From Polytrichum commune (taxonomy: Eukaryota > Streptophyta > Polytrichopsida > Polytrichales > Polytrichaceae): a stretch of 60,000 nucleotides of DNA. The stretch spans positions 35,734,527 to 35,794,526 of the forward strand of contig OX485808.1 of the NCBI GenBank assembly GCA_950295325.1. The letters are read 5' to 3'. How positions within the stretch are numbered: position 1 is the stretch's first letter; every line of letters starts with the position of its first letter. Of the stretch, positions 49,142-60,000 are shown one piece after another. The notes under the pieces were generated by a model that saw only the letters and a program-made list of their open reading frames with translations, did no database searches and was not told where the DNA came from. The position numbers and the translations under genes were made by a program.

Positions 49142-52100
49142 ATGGTGCTGCGAGTTTTTGCACGATCAGGCGGAGGAGGAGGAGTAGGTGGTGGGAGATG
49201 GAGGAGCCTGAGCACTGTACTCATGTACCCGCAGCAGACGGCAGACATCGCTGACATGTCCTCCATGTCCACTCCTCAACCTGCAAATCCTGTACCTCCT
49301 GCTGCTGCCAATCCCGTACCACCACCGCCCCTATTTTTGCAAGGTGTAATTCTCTATTCTATTATCCTCTGATGAATCCCCAATTTGCATCTCTGAGATG
49401 ATCTTCAGTGGGTGTGTCTGGTAGAGAAAGCTTCGAGTGTAAAGAAAGCTTAGAGGTTTTCCTCGGAGAGAAGTGGTGAGGAAGGGTTCAAGGAGGCTTA
49501 TTGAGTGAAAAAGAGGTCTCTGGCTTCGGAAGCTGTGGATTGTGGAGCAGGATGATCGCTTGAGCAAGCACGTGGGATTGTGGCAAGGTTTTGACCTAAG
49601 TTAAATAAGGGCGAAGCAATTCCTGAAAGCAATACTCATAAAACCATACAACCGTACCGATCCTCTATTCTCCTTTGATAGTGCCAAATTTTGCACCTTC
49701 GAAATGATCTTCTGTCGCTGTGTATTGTACAGAGAGCTTCGAGTGTAGGAAAGCTTAGAGGGTTTCGATGAGGAAGGGTTTAAGGAGGTTTAGAGTGCGA
49801 AAGAGGTCTTTGACTTTGGAGGCTGTCGAACAGGATTAATTGGGCAAGTTTGTTGGATGGTACATAAGCAATTACATAAGCAATTTCCTAGTTTGACATC
49901 GATTCCTGAGTACAATACCCATAAACTTATGAAACCGATCCGACCCTGTTTTTGAGCCTTAAAAAATTGGTCTTCTATTCTATTCTCTTGATGAAATCCG
50001 AATTTGCACATCCGAATGATCTTCTGTCGTATGTTTGGTAGAGAGCTTTTATTGTAACAGAGCTTAGAGGGTTGTCCAAAGGAGAGGCGATGGGGAAGGT
50101 TAGGTTTAGTGTGCGACAGAGGCCTCCGGCTTTGGATGCTGTAGATTGTGCAGCAGGATGATTGCTTGGGCAACGGTACCACGGCTAAACCGGAGTTAAA
50201 TAAGGGCAAGGCAATAGCCCAGTTAGACATCGATTCCCGAGTGCGAAATCTATGAACTCCTGTTTTTACAAGGTGTGCTTCTCTATTCTATTCTCTTCTG
50301 ATGAATTCCCAATCTGCACCTCCGAATTGATCTTCTGCCATTGTGTTTGGTAGAGAGAGCTTCGAGTGTGTAAGAAAGCTTAGAGGGTTTCAACGAAGAA
50401 GGGTTTAAGGAGATTTATTTTGCGAAAGCGGTCTCCAGCTTAGGAGGAGGAGGAGTAGGAGCAAGTTGATCAATCAACTTGCTCCTACTCCTAAGTCTCC
50501 GGTTTAAGGAGGCTTAGTGTGTGAAAACGAGGTCTGTAGATTGTGCAGTAGGATAATAGTTTGGGAAAGCACATGGGATGTTAGCAAGGTTTAACCTAAT
50601 TTAAGAAAGGGCAAAGCAATTTCCCAGTTAGACATCGATTCCTGAGTGCAATGCCCATAAACTCAGAAGCCCCCCTTTTCACAAGGTGTGCTTCTGTATT
50701 TTCCTCTGATATATTCCAAATCCGAAATGGTTTTCTGTTGGTGTGTTTAGGTAGAGAGAGAGATCTGAATTTCAGAAAGCTTAGAGGGTTTCGTTGAGGA
50801 AGGGTTTAAGGAGGTTTAGTGCGTGAATGAGGTCTTTGACTTTGGAGGCTGTAGATTTTGCAACAGGATGGTTTCTTGGACAAATTGCATTGAATGGTAG
50901 CAAGGATTGCCTAAAGCAATTCCCTACCTGGGAAATGATTCTGATTCGATGCTTAAAAAATATAAACCTAAAATCAAGCAACCAGTGAGTTAATTCATCC
51001 GCAGCTACTCATCCATGCACATGCAAAGGGGATCGATGTCGATGTTCGACATCAACAAGTTTGATATATAAGAGTTGTGTTGAACCCAATGGGACTCTTC
51101 AACAGGAATCGGTCCCCTATGATTTCCCATTGGTTGTTTTGCATATAATATCATTACTTTTTTTCCACTTGTGGTGCATGCTCAGAGGTAGCGTTTATAT
51201 TTGAATGAAAGGTCAACCTATTTCGGGTCATCCAGGCCAAACTAGTTTTAGCACCTCTTGGCATGCCAAAATGAGTTTGACCCCTAGTGAACCATAGTAG
51301 AATTTTTTTTTGTTACATGTTCAGTAAGTTTCAGGTGCACGCTTGAAAATAGTGTGAAGGTTCTTGTATGCAAAACAACCAACTTCCAAATAAAAGTCAT
51401 GTTCAGTTAAAGGATAGTTCTATTGTTGTTGTTGAATTTGGCGTCAATGGAAACCTGCAGAGAGGAGAGTAAGTACCTATCAACGCTATGTTTGTCAACT
51501 TTTATGGAACACTTGTAAGGTTTTTCCTCCATTAAGCCAAACTTTTGGCTGTTGTTTTTCCTCCTCTGGGTTGTCTTGTCTCCTCTGGTTTCCTTGCGCC
51601 TCTATGATTGAGGTCTGAGTACACATCCTATACAACAATTTGCTTGAGTCTTCCTGTTACCTCTGAAGATCAGTAGCAGAAAAATCCACCTTCATATGGC
51701 TTGCCACCATTTGACTATAGACAGTGTGTGTTTTGTTTTCTATTTCATTCTAGTTTTTGATCGCTTCCTTTCGATTGCTTTGTATTGAGTATGGTACTCT
51801 AAAGGCTTTTGATCTCTTGAATCTTAATTCATGGTTTGCTGGTTACCTTTACTTGTGAGTGTTGTTTGCACATTGATATTTACAAGGAGATCATTATTTT
51901 TTATGCTGCCCATCCATTCTGGCCGGCAGGATCTGTCTGTGGGTGGTCCTTGTCCCCACTTTCTCTATGAGGTAGATAGGTCTTGAATATCTACTTTTTT
52001 CCGACTAGCCCACTTCTCCTAGGATATGAAACACATGATTTGTACGAGACAATTACCAAATTCAAATTGAGGTCATACCACTTTCCTCGTAGTTTCTGGA

Positions 52101-55100
52101 GTCCATATGAATGTTTTTTCATAATCAAAGTGAAGATTCTTGTGCTTATTAAACGGTCATATAGGCCCCCCCCCCCCCCCAATTTTGTTGACTATTGGCC
52201 TAGAACAGTTATCTTATTTTTTAATATCTGTTCTTGGAGCCTCACCTAACCACATACCACTCAAATAAAGGTGTCCAATTAAGATCAGTAACCGAATTAG
52301 GCATGTCTACCTTGCTTAGTCAATTTCAAGAGTTTATGGTCTTGTGATTCACAGTTATTCACATGTGTCAACAATTACTATGCATAAACAGGTCTTACTA
52401 CACCAGCATGGAAAATCGATGGCAAAGCTGTTGCCCAAGAAATCAAGGATGTGATAGCACGGCGGATTAGGTTGATGCAAGAGCAAGTGGGCGCGGTCCC
52501 TGGGCTAGCAGTTGTTCAAGTGGGGCATCACAAAGTGTCTGACTTATATGCACGCAGCAAACAAATAGCGTGTGATGAAGTGGGCATCAATTCCTTTGCT
52601 GCCTACTTGCCTTCAACAGCCACGGAAGATGAGGTCCTCGAACTCGTACAAGTGCTCAATGATGACAGGCGCGTGCATGGCATCCTTATCCAACTGCCAA
52701 TGCCTTCCGTAAGTGCACCTTACATTTTGCAAAACTCTGCAATGACATTTGGTTTTAGGTAGATGGGTCTTATTTGGTTACTTTTTGTTGTTTGCTACCT
52801 TATACTACTGGGATTCACGAGGTTATTATTTTAGTGTGTCCTGTTAATTGGGATCAATCCTGGCTATATGTAATTCGGAAATGGGCTCTACGAGGATAAG
52901 TGGGACTTGGGAGATTCCTGCCTCCTTTCAAAGAGGTGAACACCTTGAACAGGCGTGGACAAACTGGCCCACACCTATCTCCTCAAGGGCAAGCCCCTAG
53001 GTTCCCACATGACTGGTTGAAGTTATCTGGTGCACGCACATGGCCCCGCTATGATTGGATGGACCATAGCGGTAGGATGCACCAGGAATTATCTGGTAAG
53101 GAAGGTCACCCATCCCGGCCTGAGGCAGCTTAACCTCAGAGTTCACATGGGATCTGTGTTAAGTCCTTGGGGTTTAAGCCACCCTTGTTAGAATCACCTA
53201 TTTTCAAGTGATCATGCAATGTCTTTTGGGTGGCTTAGGGCACATGTCCATGTGCCACAACTGTTCTGGCGAAGCAAATTAGAGTTCGCCGACATCAGCA
53301 AAAGTTTTGCCAATATAGTTGAGCATCTTGTCAGCCAAGCACTTCCAAGTGGAACAGGGAGGCAACTAATGAAAGAGTACATTTGCCTTGTTATTTAACA
53401 TGCAAGTTGGAATCTGGCTTTCCTCGCACTTACCCACTTTGAATGTTGCATGAGTTGATTTAATGAGCTTAATGTCTTGAAAGCAAATGAAAACGTTTGG
53501 CAAGGTGTGAACAATATGAATCTGCCACCATGAAAGAATCTCAAGTAAATACGACAATATTGGGTTCACACCAAAAGGTTTATGAAACTCAAGTTTTTTT
53601 TGCTCAAATGAAAAGCAACTTCCGGGCTTTGAAATTGAGAGCCGGTCAAAGTCCTCCTCAAACTTCAACTTTAACTTACAATTGCAAATTTCTGATTCTA
53701 GTTTTCTGTGGAAATTTAGCGCACATTTCCATGTGGAAGGAGGTCCAAATTTTTGTCATCAGGTGGTTTTTGCTGACTTTGCCGGCACATGGCAGTGTGC
53801 CCTTAGTTTGGTCTTTTCCTGTGGGCAACAAAACTTGACAAATGCATATGTTTTGTGGTGGTGGCAGCATATTGAGCTGGAGAGGGTGCTGAGAGCTGTA
53901 AGCTTAGACAAGGATGTGGATGGGCTACATCCAATAAACCTTGGGAAGCTCGTGCTACGGGGCTCTTACCCGACCTTTGTTCCTTGTACACCTCTTGGAT
54001 GCCTGGAGCTTCTTCGGAGGTCCGGCATTCAGATAGAAAAGAAGCATGCTGTTGTCATTGGCTGCAGTAATGTTGTTGGACTTCCAACTGCCATGCTCCT
54101 TCAGGTTACAATCCTAGATGCAATTCATTGTCTTTCTGATACAGTTGCATCTGATGCTGTTACTCAAAAAGTCTTTGCCTTGTGTAATTACACAGATTTG
54201 TTTGTGTTTGTTATGTAATCCTGAGACAGTTGATTCTGATTTTGTTATTCAACAAATGTTTTTTTCTATATAACTATACAAGTGTGTTTGTTTTTGTTTT
54301 TGCAAACTAATTCTGATACAGTTGATTCTGATGCTGTTACTGAAATAATATCTGTTGTGTAACCATACAGATGTGTTTGTGTTTGTTATCTAATTCTGTG
54401 TTAGTTATCATGAGAATTGTAGTTTGTTATCTAATTCTTATCCAATCCTGTGATTCAATCAACGTTTGTGTTTGTGTAATCAGACAGATGTGTTTGTTAT
54501 CTCATTCTCATACAGTTGATTCCCATGCTGCCCAATTGAAGACCAGCTATTTTATGTTTGTAATTGTGTTTGTGTTTGCAAAGAGCTCTTTTGTAAAGGA
54601 TTCTGATTGGTCTTCAGTTGGAGGTAACTTGATTGCAAGAGCTGGACAGTTAGCTCAAAATAGGGACTAGAATGTTCTTAAGCTGAAGAGTATTGACTTG
54701 TGTTGTACAATCATACAGATGTAAGGCTTTTGGGAGCGCATGATTACATTCATGTTGATTTCGATCATTCAATGGATAGTCTCTTCTAATCAAGTGTTAT
54801 TTTTTTAATACAGAGACACAATGCAACAGTAACTGTTGTACACAAGCATACACCTAATCCAGCAGAGGAGACAAAGAAAGCAGATATTGTTGTGTCAGCA
54901 ACAGGCGTTGCGCATCTTGTGCGAGGGCACTGGCTCAAGAAGGGTGCTGTTGTTCTTGATGTTGGGACTAGTGCAGTTGAGGTAAATTTCAAGTGCTCTG
55001 CCTATGCCAGCCAGAATTTTGAGAACTCATCAATTTCCCTATTTGGGTTTTGACTTCAAACTGCAGATTAGAAAACATGATATGGCATCATGCATTTCCA

Positions 55101-56281
55101 CAGTACTCTTCATGCAAAACACGACAAGGAGCTAATACATGTCTGGCACCTGCTAAGTGGGTTGAAAATAAGGTTATTTTTTAGGTTCAATGATGTTAGA
55201 TTGCAGAAATACACCCTCAATTTGCTGGAAAACACCCATCGACCCTATTGTTAACTACATGGAACATTATACGTTACAGGCCGAAAATTATCTGTGCTAA
55301 GGATTTGCGCAATAAGTTTATACCCTTGTTTTGTGACCCCAGGCAACATAGCGCAAACTAAACTCGGTTTTGTTGGAAACAAGAGCTGTCGTGCCACTCA
55401 GTCATTCAATTACTTCCAACTCATTATACATTTTGGAACTTTGGAACGGTGATGCACATGGTTGGTGATGTAATCGTCATTTCAAAGTTTCAAAACGGTT
55501 GGCTGTTGACATCGGCATGTTGAGTGGATGGTGCGGGGATGGCCTAGGACATCAATTCATATGGACATGGAGGCAATAGGCCGGTTTGGCACTGCCTCAA
55601 ACTACACTAAATAGTCCTACCAGTGTGGGCCGTAATAATTCTCTAGAGCCCACATTTATTCTCATAATGAGAATTAATGTGGGTCATCCCAATTTTCAAT
55701 CCATGCCAAATCTCCAGTTTAAAATTAGTGTGGGCCACATTGGTCCGTCTTCTAGGAAATTGATGTGGGTGAATATTTTATTTTATACTACTTTTGATGT
55801 AAGGTGTTGGTCGGAAGTCCCAAGGAAGATTGAGGGAAGACCTTGGGTCTTGGACCCACATTATTTCCAACCTGACAAGAGATTTGGAGTGGCCCATGTT
55901 AATTATTTCCACACTAATTTTCACCCACACTAGTAGGACTATTTAACGTAGTATGCTGTATGAAACTTGGAAGGACTGTTACACCATGCCATGAACTGGG
56001 ATACCATACCTAGTTTCAACATTGTTAATGTTATTTTGACATCCTCGACTCTCTACAATGTCAAATTTGTGATTTTTGTTATCCAGGATGAAGCTGCAGA
56101 GGGTGGGTACAGGCTCATAGGGGATGTGTGTTTCGAAGAAGCTGAAAGTGTGGCATCTGCAATTACACCAGTTCCAGGAGGCGTGGGTCCTGTTACGGTG
56201 GCTATGGTTCTTTCCAATACCCTACAGTCAGCATTACGTTTCTTCGGCCTCCCCAGTGATACTTCCCACACCTTCCAATGA
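49142..56281 (+). CDS. FOLD: bifunctional methylenetetrahydrofolate dehydrogenase/methenyl-THF cyclohydrolase, probably mitochondrial
   Basis: Five exons: 49142-49343, 52392-52708, 53868-54104, 54814-54981, 56087-56281, total 1119 nt, 372 residues. The enzyme converts 5,10-methylene-THF to 5,10-methenyl-THF with NAD(P)+ and hydrolyses that to 10-formyl-THF. Visible family features: [10 protein letters not shown] 76-85, catalytic Tyr120 and Lys124 (YARSK), [11 protein letters not shown] 163-173, KDVDG 188-192, [11 protein letters not shown] 212-222, nucleotide-loop GCSNVVGLP 238-246, [30 protein letters not shown] 334-345. The usual loop is GRSxxVGxP; position 239 is Cys. The ~70-residue N-terminus (Arg/Ser-rich, no Asp/Glu in the first 30 residues, then Pro-rich) looks like a mitochondrial presequence and is longer than the cytosolic isoforms of about 300 residues. 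ATG 49142 is the first in-frame ATG; two very short upstream ORFs precede it near 49075 and 49087. Confidence 0.92.
49335..50985 (+). repeat. tandem array in FolD intron 1 containing the 5' splice site
   Basis: About five units of 300-410 bp starting near 49341, 49660, 49966, 50271 and 50682. Shared text: AAGGTGTGCTTCTCTATTCT, GATCTTCTGTCG, GAAAGCTTAGAGGGTTTCG, GAGGAAGGGTTTAAGGAGG, CAGTTAGACATCGATTCC. The first unit starts at the real exon 1/intron 1 border (CAAG|GTGT), and units 4 and 5 repeat ACAAGGTGTGCTTCT, an equivalent donor context. Confidence 0.85.
50451..50492. repeat. perfect 42-nt palindrome in FolD intron 1
   Basis: Arms of 20 nt (AGGAGTAGGAGCAAGTTGAT and its exact inverse) separated by only 2 nt. 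It lies inside the fourth unit of the intron 1 tandem array. Confidence 0.9.
51071..51421. mobile_element. intronic fold-back MITE family, copy 3 (FolD intron 1)
   Basis: More diverged copy of the element at 45.3 kb: shares GGTCCCCTATGATTTCCCATTG, TTTTAGCACCTCTTGGCATGCC text and a right end GTTCAGTTAAAGGATAGTTC. It ties the introns of two unrelated genes to one MITE burst. Confidence 0.75.
52166..52180 (+). repeat. C15 homopolymer in FolD intron 1
   Basis: An uninterrupted run of 15 C residues about 210 bp before the intron 1 acceptor. Run length may be uncertain in the assembly. Confidence 0.9.
53070..53160 (-). repeat. 5S-rRNA-like segment of a retroelement in FolD intron 2
   Basis: Read on the minus strand: GATCCCATGTGAACTCTGAG, GTTAAGC, then GGGATGGGTGACCTTCC, and GGTGCATCCT. 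These follow the order of plant 5S rRNA (GATCCCAT..GAACTC..GTTAAGC..GGATGGGTGACCTCC..TGCATCC) with about 13 nt missing between, including the intermediate promoter element. The 5' third of 5S was not found. Such sequence is carried by Cassandra TRIM LTRs and by 5S-derived SINEs. Confidence 0.55.
55601..55952. mobile_element. MITE in FolD intron 4
   Basis: 352 bp with ~29-bp inverted ends: ACTACACTAAATAGTCCTAC at left, inverse GTAGGACTATTTAACGTAGT at right. The interior also has inverted GTGTGGG/CCCACA blocks. Family not assigned. Confidence 0.8.
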
Positions 56282-59200
56282 CATCATAGCTCTAGACACA
56301 GTTTTAATATTTCATTGCTTAGATGCCTGCCTTAAAAATTATTTCTACAACATGAAGATCATAGCACAAATACATCGGACACTAGCATATACACAATACA
56401 CATTCTTTTTGTTTGAATAGTGTTGGTCAAAATGCATCCATGTAGAATGTTACATTGTCTTACTGTAGATTGATGTCTGGCTTGACACACACAATTATTT
56501 TGCGGAAGAATTTTCCACATGGGATATCCACATTGGTTAAGACAATGCTTAATCCAATGTGGAAATTAGCTTTTGCAGTGTTGGACCAGACAACACTCTA
56601 TGGTATTGTACCTCTTATGGGAGAGAAACTTTTGCACAGCTACAACTGTGACGATGGGCACGCTACATCAGGAGTGTAATTGATGTGACCTAAACATCCA
56701 TGTGTACGTTGCTATTGCAACTGTTACTAAGTACAGTTGATGTGGTTGAGGTGTTTGTGCCTGTGATTGTGGGCGGGGGGTGGCCTCTTCATGGGAAACT
56801 TAAATGATGTGCTTGGGTCACTTTGAAATCAAACCCCCTATATACAAGAAGTTTATAAAGCAAAACATATGTATATGTACCAACAACAAGCCAAAAAAGT
56901 GGACTCAAGTATTTATATTAAGCTTTTCAATTTCATGTGATAAATGCCTCCACTACATATACAAAGTGTACATCATGCCTCAAGTAATCCTTTATTTATA
57001 TACAAAAACCATTTTCACTTTTGAAAGAGAAAGTTGTTGAATGTTTTTCATCCATAACATGTAAGTCAATGATTGTACCAAACAAACAAAGATAAGAGCA
57101 CACACAGTATGTGTGAGTTTCCATGTAGGCCGCTTGCCCACCGCATTCGAGTGTGAATAAGGACAAACACGCCCAAATTGTCAACAATTCCAAGACATCA
57201 ACCAAAACTACACACTACAACACACACATAAACTTAATTCTAATCCAAGCTTGAAGCTTGCACTCTTTTTATGTTTTTAACAATCCATAAAAAATCTCCA
57301 TTCCCAATTCTACTAACTTCTATGCCTAAGGACACATGTGAGCACACAATTTGGGCTCATAAGCCTATACTGGGCCTCAGAGACTTCAAGACATGGGAGA
57401 GAAACTCAGCAAAGGGGCTACAAGGAGTAGGGTAGGATTAGAGGAGAAGTATTAGATTAGTGATGGACCATGTTGTTTTAAGAGCTTAGGATTAGGTGGC
57501 TAATGGAATTAGGTACTGTTGTGTGGATTTACTCTAAGACAGAAAAAATATTTCTTAATACTTGTCACATGTTGTCTGGAAATAAAGGTTGATTGTCATA
57601 TTCAATTGGGTTGAGCCGGGGGGAAGCATGACTCACGAAGGTCAAAGGGAATTACACGAACATGTGGGCTCTAAACTCTCACCCGGATTACGAAGCTTAA
57701 GGGTGGGGGTTTATTGTTGACACCTTGTGCTCTTTAAATAAAAGCGGTGTGTTTGATATTTACATTATTGGAGTATTGGAGGCTAAGTGGAGTCAAGTGA
57801 TCACATGTAAGCCTTAGGCTCTTACCCGGACTACGATGCACAAGGGTGAGAGTTTAGGGCTGACACTCGTGAGAGCTCCAAGAGCCTTTGGTTTGTAAAA
57901 ACCTAGAACCCAAATCTAACCTAACAACAGGATGCATGGCAGTCATTGAGGACTATGCCCATATGAAAACAATGGATGAAAATGTGAAGTCGATGAAACT
58001 TACATGTCTAAATTCAATATTGTCTCTCAACTTTAGGGCTCCCTTTTGGATATCTACCTTTGCTTCATTAAATATAATAGCCTTTTTAGATGTTCACATT
58101 TTTGGCGCACAAAACATGTAACAACCAACTAACTCAAACAAATCTCCCTTTAAACAATAGTTTTTGTCAATACCAACTGTTCAAAACCCTAACATGGAGC
58201 TATAACATTAGCAATTCCAAGTGCGAAGAGGAAGGCATACAACCCATGCAATTTGTGGATTCAAGGGAATAAGCATGAATCGCCAATATCCATACCCGTT
58301 CACACCCTCTTCTACAAGACTTACGCAATTTGCAATTTGGCAACATTATTGGCTTTGTATCCAATTTCATGGAGACCCATGTATTTTACCTACATATTCC
58401 CCAAGACACCTATTCATATTTTTTCCCCTACAATTCATCCATAATATAAATCCATATTTTGAGGTATGTATATTTTGACAAAATCTATTACACATACTAC
58501 CAAATCTTACATGGTGGTGGATTGTATCTTTGAACTTGTGGAGTTCAAAACTAAAGACTAAGTGCACCCCCCGAACATCATATTGGTCATGCAGGGCAAT
58601 AAAGAAACTTGAAGGAAACACACTTGAGTGTCAACCAAGCTTGTATGGGCCCCATGGATTGCAAGATGGGAGCACAAAGTGGGAGTGACTTGCGGCAATG
58701 TCATGGTGTTGGCTTTTGGCCGCTTCGAGGTTTGTTGCCAAATGCTCCTATTGACCAAGCAAAACCTTAACATAATAGTGAAGGCATTGGTTGCGCCTCT
58801 CCCCAATAATCACCCCTACAATACCCAAGTCTTTAGCGTTATATAGTTCTTCGTTACGGTTTGTATTGGGCAACGATCACCAAGACTAGCGTGGGTCATT
58901 CAATTTCATAACTCCCATGCGCCATGAATTCTTCCAATGCACAATCACAATGTGCCAAAATAGACGTGTTTAATAATTTTGACATAGTTTGGTTGTTGTT
59001 GAGCGCATTGTTGCACTTGAAATTGGTGGCACTAGTGATATCATAGCGTAAAGAAATTTAGCATCACCTTGACTATTTCCCACCCCTCACTATTAGCCCA
59101 CCTTCACTACTTGGGACATTTAGTGTAGACCAAAACCTTCAAATAATTACTAACATAAGTGGGTATCACTAAGTTGTCCTTGTAGATGGACACCTATGTT

Positions 59201-60000
59201 TGAGTTACATGTGGTGATGTGTGGATCTAAGAACGAACATAAATATACACGTGTTTCAAAAGACTTGGAGTACGTGCTCAAATCTTCTTATTTGTTCTTA
59301 GTTCAATAGAGAACAGAAGTGGAGAGATCCATATGACCATCTAATTGGGAAAATAATCTTGACTTGACAATGAATAAGATATTCATACGAGCTGAAAATA
59401 TCATAAGGAAAATGGGTACGGACACGATTTGAATTTGCTAAAGATCTCACACTAATTCCATATTTTCATCCCCCCAACAAGTGGGTGCAGAGAGAAAAGT
59501 GTGTGCTTAAGACCCGCTCACCTTATAATGACATAGAGTGTAACAAAATACGATCTGGAGAAAGATCTAGTCATAGAGAACGGGCGCATCGACCTGCAGT
59601 AGAGATGGATGATAATTGCTCCATGTTTTCATCCACGAACCCATCCATCCATTGGTGGACTAATTTTGTCGGGATCGGCCGTGAAGTGTAGAGGTTTATG
59701 AATTGTGGGAAAACATTTGTGAATGAATTGGTCGTGGACACACGAAATGAAGCTCAAGCTCAACAGTATGTGAAGACAAGATATGTGTTGTTGTTGATGA
59801 ATTCCTTTCTGGAAGTAATTCCTAGAAAGTAAATGTTGTTGAAACAGTTTTATTCTTTTAATGGGTTTCTTTGATTGAAGCAATTGCAAATACAGTCAAG
59901 TACATGAAGGACTATAACATGATATTTATATTGGTGTATATACCCATCATTTCTAGACATGATTGTATTTTCTTTCTCAAATTGTGTTACACACAAGTTA
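56282..60000. other. no recognisable gene downstream of FolD
   Basis: After the FolD stop, which must be followed by a 3' UTR of unknown length, the 3.7 kb is AT-rich with only short frames and no family match. Two similar blocks (about 57660-57720 and 57815-57870, both with CTCACCCGGA or CTTACCCGGA and GGGTG..TTTA..TTGACAC) suggest an old repeat. Confidence 0.4.

Noticed and set aside
1-60000. CRISPR arrays, prokaryotic operons, organellar insertions
   Set aside because: No regularly spaced short repeats, ribosome-binding-site/ORF clusters or recognisable plastid or mitochondrial genes were seen.

Overview
The window is nuclear DNA of a land plant (streptophyte). The evidence is two spliced genes with plant-specific architecture and a dense load of plant-type DNA transposon relics. 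The two complete genes are a 21-exon BSL2/BSL3-type Kelch-repeat Ser/Thr phosphatase and a 5-exon FolD (methylene-THF dehydrogenase/cyclohydrolase) with a mitochondrion-like N-terminus. All introns inferred here use GT..AG. The host clade cannot be fixed from the sequence. Nothing prokaryotic, organellar or episomal is present, and no intact viral gene was recognised. All exon models below come from hand translation and protein-family matching, without transcript data.

Layout: 1-15.5 kb is gene-poor DNA built from decayed mobile elements: a PIF/Tourist-like element at 3.1-4.2 kb, a hAT-type element with a perfect 8-bp target duplication at 5.66-6.3 kb, an inverted-repeat element at 7.1-7.7 kb, a MITE called 'X' here at 8.7-9.2 kb, a CACTA-type miniature at 9.3-9.7 kb, and two Tourist-like copies at 10.1 and 13.4 kb with TTA duplications. 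At 15.6-21.1 kb lies a truncated BSL copy (copy A). It keeps 11 exons, every splice site and an open frame for a 463-residue Kelch-only protein, but has no phosphatase domain. It is flanked by ~0.5-kb direct repeats (14.58-15.10 and 22.59-23.10 kb). From 21.1 to 33.8 kb is another repeat belt: a MITE inserted into a relic of MITE X, a pogo-like deletion derivative, and a 4.7-kb PIF/Harbinger element with ~0.3-kb terminal inverted repeats inserted into a Tc1-like transposase relic. The PIF element itself contains a Mutator-type MITE and a SINE-like insertion.

From 33.9 to 56.3 kb is the gene-rich part. The full-length BSL gene (copy B, ATG 35115, stop 47409, 1027 residues) is preceded by a GC-rich segment and a ~105-bp minisatellite whose units repeat the start-codon region. 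About 1.7 kb downstream, on the same strand, lies the FolD gene (ATG 49142, stop 56281, 372 residues). Its first intron holds a five-unit tandem array derived from its own 5' splice site region, and its second intron holds a 5S-rRNA-like retroelement piece. Introns of both genes share a ~355-bp fold-back MITE family. 56.3-60 kb shows no supportable gene.

Functionally the two genes are unrelated neighbours: BSL phosphatases act in brassinosteroid/BIN2-type kinase signalling and cell-polarity control, whereas FolD interconverts one-carbon folates. The strongest candidates for something new are the Kelch-only BSL paralogue, the repeat-derived upstream start codons of BSL, the splice-donor tandem array in FolD intron 1 and the 5S-like element in FolD intron 2.
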